Origin: Oceanospirillum sp048268485
Lineage (GTDB): Bacteria; Pseudomonadota; Gammaproteobacteria; Pseudomonadales; Halomonadaceae
Assembly: GCA_048268485.1 (NCBI GenBank)
Contig: JBLWVL010000004.1
Span: 72,863-136,862, forward strand
DNA length: 64,000 nucleotides
Direction of reading: 5' to 3'
The position numbers were made by a program, and so were the translations under genes. How positions within the stretch are numbered: the stretch's first letter is position 1; each line of letters begins with the position of its first letter. The notes under the pieces were generated by a model. It made no database searches. It was not told where the DNA came from and saw only the letters and a list, made by a program, of their open reading frames with translations. Below are positions 16,741 to 26,179 of the stretch, piece after piece.

Positions 16741-17655
16741 TTAGAATACCAGAACAGCACCGATAGCAGTGCTCTTAGCATCGCTCAGGTCGGTAGTGTT
16801 AGGAACAAACTCATCATTATCGCCAGAAACAACTTCAGCGTAAACGTACATAGAGTCTGCCAGGCTGTAGTTAGCACCTGCAGTTACACGGTTACCATCG
16901 ACGTCGCCAGTATCAAACATAGATACGATTGCGTAAACACTACCCATGCCGTAGTTGAAAGCACCAGAAGCAGATACGGTTGCATCTACGTCATCCTGAG
17001 TTTCAAAAGAAGCACCAGCAGACAGAGCACCCATGTCCAGAGTTGCAGCAACACCTGCCGCAGACTTGTAAGTGTCAAAAGCAGCAGCAACAGAAACGCC
17101 TTCAGCAACAGCTACTTTAACACCAACCTGAACAGCATTGTCCAGATCGCCATCAGTGTCGCCACGAGATTCTTCAGTGCCGTTCAGGTTTACAGAAGCA
17201 CGAGCTTCAACAGCACCGAACTCACCAGAATACTGAACTTGCTGGATTTCGCGGTTAGCGCCATCTTCGAAAGCAGAGAATTCACCGCCCACAAATTCTT
17301 CACCAAAGATAGCATCACCGATCAGATCGTCAGCAACAGTATCCATAGAACCTACACGAACTGTACCGAAGTTACCTTTAACACCCAGGTAAGCTTGGTC
17401 ACCTTTAAAAGGAGTGGTGTCGCCTTTAGTACCAGCGGCATTCACGTCCATTTCAATTTTGTAGATACCGGTCAGACCGTTGTTCAGTGCTTCTTCACCT
17501 TTAATACCGATGGTAGAACCATTGTCAGCAGCGGTGTTGTCATTTTCAACATCTACAACAACCTGAATGTTGCCGTATACAGTAGGAGCAGCTTGTGCAG
17601 CTACAGAGAAGCTCATAGCACCAGCAATAGCGGTAGCAATCAGAGTCTTTTTCAT
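16741..17655 (-). CDS. Outer-membrane porin (Gram-negative general/specific porin family)
   Basis: A 304-residue porin. Signal peptide 1-22 ends ...VAAQA before APTVYGNIQVVVDV; the mature protein shows alternating strands and ends in phenylalanine (AIGAVLVF), the usual outer-membrane assembly signal. It is very acidic (many D/E), typical for a marine bacterium. Motifs such as GNFGTVRVGSMDT mark the OmpC-like/Porin_4 family. A good sigma-70 promoter (17833-17861) and a PhoB-type box (17912-17929) lie upstream, so it may be a phosphate-starvation porin. Monocistronic with a strong terminator. Confidence 0.93.
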   Translation of the reverse strand: MKKTLIATAIAGAMSFSVAAQAAPTVYGNIQVVVDVENDNTAADNGSTIGIKGEEALNNGLTGIYKIEMDVNAAGTKGDTTPFKGDQAYLGVKGNFGTVRVGSMDTVADDLIGDAIFGEEFVGGEFSAFEDGANREIQQVQYSGEFGAVEARASVNLNGTEESRGDTDGDLDNAVQVGVKVAVAEGVSVAAAFDTYKSAAGVAATLDMGALSAGASFETQDDVDATVSASGAFNYGMGSVYAIVSMFDTGDVDGNRVTAGANYSLADSMYVYAEVVSGDNDEFVPNTTDLSDAKSTAIGAVLVF

Positions 17656-17832
17656 TTGATAATTTCCTTTCTCTACTCAATCGCTCTGCATAAATGCAGA
17701 AATTTTCGGTGTGCTGACTGGATATTCATACAATCCAGCCAATCAATAACCGTTATTGTTTCAATCGCAGGAGCTACTTTAAACATCCTGCGGCCGCATG
17801 GCAATAGTCAAATCCGTCCTTTTTTCAATGAA

Positions 17833-17861
17833 TTTATACGGTTTTGATCTGTGTCCGTCAA
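17833..17861 (-). promoter_or_regulatory. Sigma-70 promoter of the porin gene
   Basis: Minus strand TTGACG (17861-17856), 17-bp spacer, TATAAA (17838-17833). This predicts a transcript start near 17826 and a leader of about 170 nt before the porin ATG. Confidence 0.7.
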
Positions 17862-17911
17862 AGATTTAAAATGTAGCAGCCCAGAGAACCAAGGAACCTT
17901 AAAGAATGTTT

Positions 17912-17929
17912 TTGACATATTCATGACAA
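17912..17929 (-). promoter_or_regulatory. PhoB box upstream of the porin gene
   Basis: Minus strand TTGTCATGAATATGTCAA: two TGTCA units 11 bp apart in the Pho-box frame (consensus CTGTCAT-A-A/T-A-CTGTCA). It is about 260 bp before the start codon and 50 bp upstream of the sigma-70 -35 element; a second promoter closer to the box is possible. Confidence 0.6.
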
Positions 17930-18030
17930 AAAAAGAGTATGCCTAAAAATCTTTACCGCTTAACTAACAAAAAATAGAGCACTCATGTGCATTAGTTTAC
18001 TCTATTACTGTAACAACTCTATCAAATAAC

Positions 18031-19806
18031 TCAGACCTTTCTGAGCGCATATTCAACAAGAAGCTGAATATTTCTTTTGCCACGAAATTCATTAATATCA
18101 AGCTGATAGGCGACATCTACCTGATCACCCTCTTTAAAATCAACAACTTGTCCACCAGCCAGTGCTTTGAACCAGATACCTTTAACCGATGTTTTTTTAG
18201 CCGGATCACTCAGTAACAGTTGCAAATGGCTCTGGTCAGCGCCCACAACCCTCAACTGCTCAACTAAAAAGATGCTGCTGAAACAAGGCGCTTCAAACTC
18301 CCTTCCAAAAGGTTGAAGCTGCTGCAAGGCTGACCAGGTTTTTTCTGTAATTGCTTCAATCTGTAAAACTGAGTCTATTTTTACTACAGGTTGCAACACT
18401 TGGTTATTCAGTGCCAATTTTACGGCAGAATTAAAAGCTTCGGCAAACTCCTTGTACTTGCTTTTATCTAGCGTCAGGCCAGCTGCCCCCCGATGGCCAC
18501 CAAACTTCACCAGAAGTTCTTTATCCCAGTCATGTATCTGCTGCAGGATATCTCTGATATGTATGCCATCAACGCTTCGGGCAGATCCGGATAAGTGATC
18601 AGGATTCAACGCAGGGCACATGACAATACTGGGTTTACCTGTTTTCTGAGTAATACGTGACGCAACAATTCCCTGAACACCTGCATGGCCGTTTTCCAGA
18701 AAAACCGATAACCCCTGATAGTTTTGTGCCAACTGATGCTCAATCATTCGATAGGCATCCTGAGTCATCTCTTGCTCAATCGCCTTACGGTCTTCGTTAT
18801 CCTGATCAAGAATCGACAGGTAGTATTCTGCCTGATGATCAGTCAATGACAGCATATAATGTAACGCCGCATAAGGGTCATCGAGCCGGCCTCGTGCGTT
18901 AATACGAGGCCCAAGCTGAAAGCCCAATGTACCCGCATCAAAAGACTCACTGTCCTTACGCAATAACTTTCGGATGGCACGCCAACAAGGCAGATCAAAA
19001 CGGTTGATCAGGTCCAGGCCGGTTTGGACGACAGCCCGATTCACAGCACTTTCCCCAAGAGAGACGCAGTCTGCAACGGTTCCCAATGCCACATAACCGA
19101 GTAAAAAACCCAGCTTAGGCGTCTCTTCCCTTATTCTGCCCTGTTTAATTAATTGATCACGTACCTGAGCCATAACCAGCCAACTAACCATACACCCCGC
19201 GATGGTAGCATCAGGGTAATCACAATCATGTTGTGTCGGGTTTACAACGGCATAGGCAGACACCGGAGCACCTTCCTCTGGCAGTGCGTGATGGTCAGTG
19301 ACAATCACATCAATACCCGCTTGCTTTAACAGGTTAAGCCGGGCTTCATCGCTGGAACCACAATCAGCTGTAATGATCACATCCGGTAAAACGTCCTGCT
19401 CCAGAATCCGGGAAATCAGACCTGCGCTGACACCATAGCCATCATTTATACGGTGACCTATCAGACTGTGAATTTTATCGGGGGAAATGCCAAATAGCTC
19501 TGTCAATGCACGATACAGAACAACATGAGAGGTAATGCCATCCACATCATAATCGGTTAGTACGCCAATACGCTCGCCACTGATTACGGCATGAGCAATA
19601 CGGGCTGCAGCTTTTTCACAATCTTTCAATAGAGTTGGAGGGGGGAGGTGCTTGAGTGCAGGTTTAACAATGCCATCAAGATTAAAGGTATTCCCCTGAA
19701 TCCTCCCGGCAATTATTTTAGCCAATAAAGGATCCAACCCCATCTTTTCTGCCTGATCTAAAACGGAGGGGTTGAGGGCTCGGGACTGAAAGACAGGGCG
19801 GCTCAT
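18031..19806 (-). CDS. recJ: Single-stranded-DNA-specific exonuclease RecJ
   Basis: 5'-3' single-strand exonuclease acting in recombination, mismatch and base-excision repair. 591 residues. DHH phosphoesterase motifs: LTDYDVDGITSH, ITADCG, VTDHHALPE; then the DHHA1 domain with VKFGGHRGAAGLTL and a C-terminal OB fold. The start is the ATG at 19806 (MSRPVFQSRALNP); the longer frame starts at a TTG. Follows thrC on the same strand, as in Pseudomonas, where hom-thrC-recJ is a conserved order. Confidence 0.96.
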   Translation of the reverse strand: MSRPVFQSRALNPSVLDQAEKMGLDPLLAKIIAGRIQGNTFNLDGIVKPALKHLPPPTLLKDCEKAAARIAHAVISGERIGVLTDYDVDGITSHVVLYRALTELFGISPDKIHSLIGHRINDGYGVSAGLISRILEQDVLPDVIITADCGSSDEARLNLLKQAGIDVIVTDHHALPEEGAPVSAYAVVNPTQHDCDYPDATIAGCMVSWLVMAQVRDQLIKQGRIREETPKLGFLLGYVALGTVADCVSLGESAVNRAVVQTGLDLINRFDLPCWRAIRKLLRKDSESFDAGTLGFQLGPRINARGRLDDPYAALHYMLSLTDHQAEYYLSILDQDNEDRKAIEQEMTQDAYRMIEHQLAQNYQGLSVFLENGHAGVQGIVASRITQKTGKPSIVMCPALNPDHLSGSARSVDGIHIRDILQQIHDWDKELLVKFGGHRGAAGLTLDKSKYKEFAEAFNSAVKLALNNQVLQPVVKIDSVLQIEAITEKTWSALQQLQPFGREFEAPCFSSIFLVEQLRVVGADQSHLQLLLSDPAKKTSVKGIWFKALAGGQVVDFKEGDQVDVAYQLDINEFRGKRNIQLLVEYALRKV

Positions 19807-19915
19807 GTTTATTCCACACAATGATAAAACAGAAGGCAAAAAAACAGGGAGCCTCAGCTCCCCTCTTTATTTGTACCGCTACAGTCAGCACCAATCCATC
19901 TGAGGCTGCGCTAAC

Positions 19916-21307
19916 TTAACGCTTGTTATCTGCCACAAACGCTTGAATTGCTTCAGCATCTGCCGGTAAAACACTGAAGCGCTCTTCACGCTCCAACAGA
20001 TCTGCCATATGAGGTGGCAAGGGCGCACCTTCAAAGCCCGCTTTAACGATAGCATCTTCAAATTTAGCCGGATGCGCAGTAGCCAGTGTAATCATAGGCA
20101 CAGACTTATCACGATTACAGGTTTCTGCGGCACGGTAGCCAGTGGCAGTGTGCGGATCCAGCAGCTCACCCGTGCGCGCAAAGGCTTCTTTAATCACCTC
20201 GATGGTGGTTTCGTCATCCACGCTCAAGCTGTCAAACAGCTTACGGGCTTTGTCCCAGCGAGCCTGTTCAATCTGAACGGGTTCGTTGTTAAAGCGTTTC
20301 AGCAGATCTTCCACGGCAGCACCATCATTGTCGTACAGATCAAACAAAAGCCGCTCAAAGTTGCTGGATACCACAATATCCATACTTGGCGATAAAGTGT
20401 GCAGCAGCGGTTGTTTGCTGAAGTCGTTTTTGCTGATTACGCGGTGCAGAATATCATTCGCATTAGTTGCAACAACAAACTGATTCACCGGCAAGCCCAT
20501 CTTGTAAGCAATATAACCGGCAAACACATCACCAAAGTTAGCAGACGGTACACTGAAAGACACTTTACGGTGTGGCGCGCCTACGGCAACAGCAGAGACA
20601 AAGTAATACACCACCTGCGCCATAATCCGTGCCCAGTTGATGGAGTTCACCGCAACCAGGCGGGTATTACCACCCAGGAAACTCTGATTATTAAAACTGT
20701 CTTTCACAATCGCCTGACAGTCATCAAAGTTACCTTCAACGGCAATATTAAATACGTTATCGGCCAGTACTGTGGTCATCTGACGACGCTGAACTTCCGA
20801 TACCCGGTTGTACGGATGCAGAATAAAGATATCCACATGCTTGCACGGCTTACAGCCTTCAATGGCAGCAGAACCGGTATCACCGGACGTTGCCCCCATG
20901 ATCACAGCGTGCTCGTTACGTTTGCCCAGGAAGTGATCCAGCAAACGGCCCAGCATCTGCAGAGCAACGTCTTTAAACGCCAGTGTCGGGCCATGGAACA
21001 ATTCCAGCAGGTAGTGGTTGCTGTCCAGCTGCTTCAGAGGGGTTACCGCATCATGTTTGAAGGTGCCGTAGGTATCATTAATCATACTTTTCAGCGTATC
21101 CGCAGGGATCTCATCACCGATAAAAGCGTGCATCACCTTATAGGCGATTTCGGTGTAAGGCAGCCCCGCCCATGAAGCGATCTCTTCCTCAGAAAACTGA
21201 GGAATCGTTTCAGGTACATACAAGCCACCATCGCTGGCTAATCCGGTCAGAACAACATCTTCAAAGTTAAGGGTGGGCGCTTGGCCTCGAGTACTGATAT
21301 AACGCAC
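19916..21307 (-). CDS. thrC: Threonine synthase
   Basis: PLP enzyme making threonine from O-phosphohomoserine. 463 residues of the long (type with N-terminal RYISTRG) class; the PLP lysine lies in LAFKDVALQMLG (Lys112) and the phosphate-binding loop in ATSGDTGSAA. The start codon is GTG (21307), giving MRYISTRGQAPTLNFEDV. It sits 93 bp downstream of hom, and together they turn aspartate semialdehyde into threonine via homoserine (kinase elsewhere). Confidence 0.97.
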   Translation of the reverse strand: MRYISTRGQAPTLNFEDVVLTGLASDGGLYVPETIPQFSEEEIASWAGLPYTEIAYKVMHAFIGDEIPADTLKSMINDTYGTFKHDAVTPLKQLDSNHYLLELFHGPTLAFKDVALQMLGRLLDHFLGKRNEHAVIMGATSGDTGSAAIEGCKPCKHVDIFILHPYNRVSEVQRRQMTTVLADNVFNIAVEGNFDDCQAIVKDSFNNQSFLGGNTRLVAVNSINWARIMAQVVYYFVSAVAVGAPHRKVSFSVPSANFGDVFAGYIAYKMGLPVNQFVVATNANDILHRVISKNDFSKQPLLHTLSPSMDIVVSSNFERLLFDLYDNDGAAVEDLLKRFNNEPVQIEQARWDKARKLFDSLSVDDETTIEVIKEAFARTGELLDPHTATGYRAAETCNRDKSVPMITLATAHPAKFEDAIVKAGFEGAPLPPHMADLLEREERFSVLPADAEAIQAFVADNKR

Positions 21308-21400
21308 GGTGAGATTCTCGTATTCAGGTTTATAACGGCCCGATAGGGTACGGGACGGTTATGATCCGACACCTGGGTAAGGTGCCGGATTTTTAATCAA

Positions 21401-22708
21401 TCAGCTATCCAGATCTTCAACACGGATACGTACCACTTCACCACAGATATCCACCAAAGATTCGATCTCACGAATCGCTTCGTTCATCTGTAGTTCCTGA
21501 CACTGATGCGTCATAAAGATGATAGGTACCATCTCGCTCTCTTTGTCTTCTTTCTGGATGATCGCTTCGATGCTAATGCCTTTGTCGCTAAGAATCGTTG
21601 CAACCCGAGCCAACACCCCTGGGCGATCAACAGCCTGCAGGCGAACATAATAAGCGGTAGACACATCATCCATGGACAGAATCGGCGCAGTCTGGTCCAG
21701 ATTATCCTGAGTAAAGCCCAATGGAGGTACGCGATCAGAGTAATCTGTATTCATACCCCGCGCCACATCCACAATATCAGCAATCACAGAAGAGGCTGTC
21801 GGCTCAGCACCAGCACCCGGTCCATAATACATGGTCGGGCCTACTGCATCTCCGTGTACCATTACCGCATTTAAAACACCATGGACGTTGGCAATCAAAC
21901 GGTCTTTAGGAATCAGGGTCGGGTGAACCCGTAGCTCAACACCCTCTTTGGAGCGGCGAGCAATACCCAGGTGCTTGATCACATAACCCAGTTCATCGGC
22001 CTGTTCGATATCCAGAGGTGTGATCCTGCTGATACCTTCGGTGTAAGCTTTATCAAACTGCAGTGGAATACCAAAAGCAACGGAACCCAGAATCGTCAGT
22101 TTGTGCGCAGCGTCGATACCTTCGACATCAAAGGTCGGATCGGCTTCAGCGTAGCCCAGCTCCTGAGCTTCCGTCAGAACATCAGCAAAATCACGACCAT
22201 AATCACGCATCTGAGTCATAATATAGTTGCCGGTGCCATTGATAATACCTGCCAGCCAGTTAATCCTGTTAGCTGCCAGACCTTCACGAATTCCTTTTAT
22301 CACCGGAATACCACCGGCAACTGCCGATTCAAAGGCAACAATCACACCCTTGGCCTTGGCCGCTGCAAAAATTTCGTTACCGTGTACCGCAATCAGTGCT
22401 TTATTAGCGGTTACCACATGTTTGCCATTTTCAATGGCTGTCATTACCAGCTCTCGGGCAACGTCATAGCCACCGATCAGCTCAACAACCACATCAATTT
22501 CCGGGTTGTTAGCTACATCAAAAATATCGCGGGTGACATCAATTCCTGTAGTATCACAGTCAGGGTTATCACGACGGGCACCAATCTGCTCAACAATAAT
22601 AGGGCGACCAGTACGACGGGCAATCTCTTCAGCATTGCGGATCAAAACATTAACTGTGCCGCTACCCACAGTACCTAAGCCACATACACCCACTTTTACC
22701 GGTTTCAA
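21401..22708 (-). CDS. hom: Homoserine dehydrogenase
   Basis: Reduces aspartate semialdehyde to homoserine with NAD(P)H. 435 residues: Rossmann motif VGVCGLGTVGSG near the start, catalytic domain with GIINGTGNYIMTQM and FDVEGIDAAHKLTILGS, and a C-terminal ACT domain (DRPGVLARVATILSDKGISIEAIIQ) for feedback regulation by threonine. Monofunctional, without the aspartokinase fusion of E. coli ThrA. The start is a TTG (22708) with GAGGG 7 nt upstream. No threonine leader peptide was recognised upstream. Confidence 0.97.
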   Translation of the reverse strand: MKPVKVGVCGLGTVGSGTVNVLIRNAEEIARRTGRPIIVEQIGARRDNPDCDTTGIDVTRDIFDVANNPEIDVVVELIGGYDVARELVMTAIENGKHVVTANKALIAVHGNEIFAAAKAKGVIVAFESAVAGGIPVIKGIREGLAANRINWLAGIINGTGNYIMTQMRDYGRDFADVLTEAQELGYAEADPTFDVEGIDAAHKLTILGSVAFGIPLQFDKAYTEGISRITPLDIEQADELGYVIKHLGIARRSKEGVELRVHPTLIPKDRLIANVHGVLNAVMVHGDAVGPTMYYGPGAGAEPTASSVIADIVDVARGMNTDYSDRVPPLGFTQDNLDQTAPILSMDDVSTAYYVRLQAVDRPGVLARVATILSDKGISIEAIIQKEDKESEMVPIIFMTHQCQELQMNEAIREIESLVDICGEVVRIRVEDLDS

Positions 22709-22933
22709 TACAATACCCTCTTACCTGTTCCTGCTTAAACGATTGGCATGCCTGTTTCAGCATATTCTTTATCTGGCAAATGCTGTCAGAACCTTACCGG
22801 ATCTGCAGTTAAATCACTTACCATAGGAGTCCACATCTTATCGTTTTTTCAGTCTGATAAAAACCAAGTCAGGCCAGAGAAAACAAATATTAGCTCTAAG
22901 GAACAATAAAAACTGACAGATGAAACCCCATAG

Positions 22934-22961
22934 AAAAAACGCCCTGAAATATATCAGGGCG
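22934..22961 (-). terminator. Intrinsic terminator of dsbC
   Basis: Stem CGCCCTGA/TCAGGGCG (22940-22947 with 22954-22961), followed on the minus strand by T6; 20 bp past dsbC. Confidence 0.85.
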
Positions 22962-22981
22962 CTCATTTCAATCCTGAAGAT

Positions 22982-23743
22982 CTATAAGGTTAAGCCTAAA
23001 GCAGTAGCCAGGCGCTCAGCAGGCATATAGCCCGGCAGAAGACGACCGTCATCCAGAAAAATCGCTGGCGTACCCTGCACACCTAATTTCTGACCAAGGC
23101 GATACTGATCAGCAATTGGATTCTCACACTGTTTATCCTCAATGGACTCGCCTTGTTTGGCCTGGGTCATAGCATCTTGCTGGTTCTCTGCACACCAGAC
23201 TGACACCATCGAGTAATATGAGCCAGAGCCTATTCCTGCCCGTGGGAAGCCAAGGTAGCGTACGGTGATACCCAAGTCGTTCAGCTCTGTCACCTCTTTG
23301 TGTAACTTACGACAGTAGACACAATCAATATCTGTAAAGACAGTGATCTGCCCTTTCTGCTCACCCCTGGCCGGGAAAACCACCATCTGACTGGCATCAA
23401 GGTTCTTAATTTCAGTAGCACGAGCGGCCATACGGCGCTCTTCAGTTATATTCTTGAACCCCTGGGGCGCGATCTGATAAAGATCTCCTGTAAAGATATA
23501 TCCCCCATCCGCTGTACTATAAAGAATCTCACCAGTTTTTAACTCAACCTCATAAATAGCCTCAACCAGAGACGGGCGAATCTCATCAACCGGAATACTC
23601 GGCCCTGCAGATTCAAGTTTCTTTAAAATAATTTCTTCAGGTGTTGCTCCCTGAGCAGAGGCAGATAAAAACGACGCAGCCAGTACAAGACAGATCGCAA
23701 TGACTGATTGACTGCTATCCAGCAGACGCGGCAATATTTTCAT
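22982..23743 (-). CDS. dsbC: Periplasmic disulfide isomerase DsbC
   Basis: Thiol-disulfide interchange protein that corrects wrong disulfides in the periplasm. The protein has 253 residues with a signal peptide (MKILPRLLDSSQSV... cleaved near SASAQG-A), an N-terminal dimerisation domain with VEAIYEVELKTGEILYSTADGGYIFTG-type sequence, and a thioredoxin domain with the active site DCVYCRKLH. The redox motif is CVYC, not the CGYC of E. coli. The cis-proline loop GTPAIFLDDGRLLPGY is present. The start is ATG 23743 with AGGA 9 nt upstream. Neighbours xerD and hom match the pseudomonad order. Confidence 0.94.
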   Translation of the reverse strand: MKILPRLLDSSQSVIAICLVLAASFLSASAQGATPEEIILKKLESAGPSIPVDEIRPSLVEAIYEVELKTGEILYSTADGGYIFTGDLYQIAPQGFKNITEERRMAARATEIKNLDASQMVVFPARGEQKGQITVFTDIDCVYCRKLHKEVTELNDLGITVRYLGFPRAGIGSGSYYSMVSVWCAENQQDAMTQAKQGESIEDKQCENPIADQYRLGQKLGVQGTPAIFLDDGRLLPGYMPAERLATALGLTL

Positions 23744-23937
23744 AATTGGATATCCTGAACCTAAAAATCGCAGCTTCATTATCCGGCCAGTTAAGCCAGC
23801 AAACTGCACAGTGTTTCCCTGTGACCAAATCACCCCGGGAATGTTCCATAAAGCGCACTATCAAAGCTCAGCACAGAAGGCCCGTCAACCTGAAAAATAT
23901 CGGGCAACTCAAACATTACAATCTTCAGGTATAGCGA

Positions 23938-24882
23938 CTACGCCCTAGGATGATGCTCCTGGTGCAATTCTTTCAGCCTTTGATTTGCCACGTGAGTATA
24001 GATCTGCGTTGTCGTGACACTGGAGTGCCCAAGCAACAATTGCAAAGATCTGAGGTCTGCACCATGATTCAAGAGGTGAGTAGCAAATGCGTGTCTTAAC
24101 TGGTGTGGCGACAGAGTCTCCGGGAGCCCTGCCTCTGAAGCATATTTATGGATACGATACCAGAATGCCTGTCGACTCATACTCCTCCCTTTTCGGCTGG
24201 GGAAAAGTGCCGTTTCATTCTCTTTCAAACCCGGTAGCATAGGGCGAATATCTTTCAGGTATAGACATAATTCATCCAGAGCAACTTCCCCCAAAGGAAC
24301 CAGGCGCTCTTTCTGCCCTTTTCCCGTAACCCGAACAACACCCTGCTGAAGACTAATTTGCCCAGCAGTCAAACTCACCAGCTCTGAAACCCGAAGCCCT
24401 GTGGCATAAAGCAGTTCAAGCATACAGCCATCACGGGCCTGGATCGGGTCAGAACGGTCAGGCTGAGCCAACAGAGCTTCAACCTGGCACTCAGAAAGTA
24501 CAGATGGCAGCTTTCTTTCCGCTCGAATTTTTGGCAGCAAACTGACTGGGTTCTGTGTCACCAGTCCCTCATCCATCAACCAGTAATAGAAGCCTTTCAA
24601 CGCACTAATAATTCGGGCAACAGATCGTTTATCTAAACCGATGTCAAAACAAGCCTCACGAAAGGAAGCCAACTGATCCGTATCCAAATTTAGCAACAGG
24701 TCTTGATCGCAAACAGCATTCTTGCTGCTTCCCGAGCCTATAAAAGCTTCAGGCTGCACTAACCAAAAAACCAGATGCTTCAGATCCCGCCGGTAAGCCA
24801 GCTGAGTATTCCGGCTCAGCCCTTTCTCCAGAATCAGATAACCCAGGTAACCCTGTATTAAAACATCAGACCCTGCGGCCAT
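23938..24882 (-). CDS. xerD: Site-specific tyrosine recombinase XerD
   Basis: Resolves chromosome dimers at dif with XerC and FtsK. 314 residues: an N-terminal SAM-like core-binding domain and a catalytic domain with the Arg in YATGLRVSELVSL, H-x-x-R in SPHQLRHAFATHLL, and H and the nucleophilic Tyr in LGHSSVTTTQIYTHV. GGAGG lies 6 nt before the ATG; the 12-nt segment TCTGGAGGTTGT containing this Shine-Dalgarno is duplicated just upstream. Context: downstream of the ribosomal operon and upstream of dsbC. Confidence 0.95.
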   Translation of the reverse strand: MAAGSDVLIQGYLGYLILEKGLSRNTQLAYRRDLKHLVFWLVQPEAFIGSGSSKNAVCDQDLLLNLDTDQLASFREACFDIGLDKRSVARIISALKGFYYWLMDEGLVTQNPVSLLPKIRAERKLPSVLSECQVEALLAQPDRSDPIQARDGCMLELLYATGLRVSELVSLTAGQISLQQGVVRVTGKGQKERLVPLGEVALDELCLYLKDIRPMLPGLKENETALFPSRKGRSMSRQAFWYRIHKYASEAGLPETLSPHQLRHAFATHLLNHGADLRSLQLLLGHSSVTTTQIYTHVANQRLKELHQEHHPRA

Positions 24883-24930
24883 TCACAACCTCCAGAAAAA
24901 CAACCTCCAGAAACAACAAATCGCAGGCAT

Positions 24931-24967
24931 AAAAAAACGGACAACCCCGAAAGGTTACCCGTTTTTT
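24931..24967 (-). terminator. Terminator of the rpsP-rimM-trmD-rplS operon
   Basis: Imperfect stem (ACGG..AACC with GGTT..CCGT) between an A7 run and a T6 run, so it can act on both strands; 27 bp past rplS. Confidence 0.75.
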
Positions 24968-24993
24968 CAGCAAGTCGAACTGATCTTAGCGAA

Positions 24994-25350
24994 TCAGGAC
25001 AGCTTTTCTTTAATACGTGCAGCTTTACCGCTCAGTTCACGCAAGTAGTACAGTTTCGCCTGGCGAACATCACCACGACGCTTAACAGAGATACTGTCTA
25101 CCAGAGGGCTGTAAACCTGGAAAGTACGCTCAACACCAACACCATGAGAGATCTTACGTACAGTGAACGCAGAGTTCAGGCCACGGTTACGCTTACCCAG
25201 TACAACACCTTCGAACGCCTGCAGACGCTCACGGTTACCTTCTTTAACTTTTACCTGAACAACAACGGTGTCACCTGGTGCAAACGCAGGGACTTCTTTG
25301 CTCATTTGTTCGGCTTCAAGAGCCTGGATTACTGTATTTTTGCTGCTCAT
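24994..25350 (-). CDS. rplS: 50S ribosomal protein L19
   Basis: Large-subunit protein at the 30S-50S interface. 118 residues, MSSKNTVIQALEAEQM then FAPGDTVVVQVKVKEGNRERLQ, AFEGVVLGKRNRG, FTVRKISHGVGVERTF and RRGDVRQAKLYYLR, all typical. The start is ATG 25350 with AGGAG 7 nt upstream; the open frame continues further upstream into trmD but that part is not L19-like. Last gene of the rpsP operon. Confidence 0.98.
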   Translation of the reverse strand: MSSKNTVIQALEAEQMSKEVPAFAPGDTVVVQVKVKEGNRERLQAFEGVVLGKRNRGLNSAFTVRKISHGVGVERTFQVYSPLVDSISVKRRGDVRQAKLYYLRELSGKAARIKEKLS

Positions 25351-25387
25351 TAGCTCGCTCCTAGATTTAAGCCGCTCGACTTGCGCA

Positions 25388-26134
25388 TTAGCGCGAACCG
25401 TCATGATTGCGGATGAATTCTTCCAACAATGCCTGGCGCTCATCGTCCAGGTCGACCTTTTCCAACAAGTCTGGCCGCCTTAACCAGGTTCGGCCCAGAG
25501 ATTGCTGAAGACGCCACCGACGAATGGCTTCATGATTCCCGCTTAGCAGAACTTCCGGCACATCAAGATCATCAACTTGCTCAGGTCTTGTATAGTGCGG
25601 GCAGTCCAACAAGCCATCGGAAAATGAATCCTCTTCAGCAGAGTCTTCATGCCCGAGAACACCGGGAACCAACCGTGATACTGAATCGATGAGGGTCAAA
25701 GCAGCGAGTTCACCACCGCTCAGAACATAATCACCGATTGACCACTCTTCATCTATTAATGTCTCCACCACTCGCTCGTCGATGCCTTCATAACGACCGG
25801 CAACAATCACCATGCAGTCGCGCTGAGACAGCTCACGCACCCCTTCTTGATCAAGAGGACGTCCTTGGGGAGACATATAAATCACCTTGGCATCAGGCCC
25901 GGCTTTTTCTTTGGCCGCTAAAATAGCATCGCGCAAAGGCTGAACTTTCATCAGCATACCGGGACCACCGCCGTAAGGGCGATCATCTACTGTGCGGTGT
26001 TTATCTGTTGCGAAATCTCGAGGATTCCAGAATTCAAGCGACAACAGCTCTTTTTTAACTGCCCGCCCGGTAACACCATATTCGGTGACCGCATCAAACA
26101 TCCCCGGAAACAGGGATACAACGCCTAACCACAC
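25388..26134 (-). CDS. trmD: tRNA (guanine37-N1)-methyltransferase
   Basis: Makes m1G37 in tRNAs reading CNN and similar codons, preventing frameshifting. 248 residues of the SPOUT (knotted) fold: VVSLFPGMFDAVTEYGVTGRA, KHRTVDDRPYGGGPGMLMK, GRYEGIDERV and SIGDYVLSGGELAAL. The start is GTG (26134), giving the normal N-terminus. Third gene of rpsP-rimM-trmD-rplS. Confidence 0.98.
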   Translation of the reverse strand: MWLGVVSLFPGMFDAVTEYGVTGRAVKKELLSLEFWNPRDFATDKHRTVDDRPYGGGPGMLMKVQPLRDAILAAKEKAGPDAKVIYMSPQGRPLDQEGVRELSQRDCMVIVAGRYEGIDERVVETLIDEEWSIGDYVLSGGELAALTLIDSVSRLVPGVLGHEDSAEEDSFSDGLLDCPHYTRPEQVDDLDVPEVLLSGNHEAIRRWRLQQSLGRTWLRRPDLLEKVDLDDERQALLEEFIRNHDGSR

Positions 26135-26179
26135 AGTTTAATCTCTTTTAAAAATGCCGGTTTCATTACTGCAACCCGC

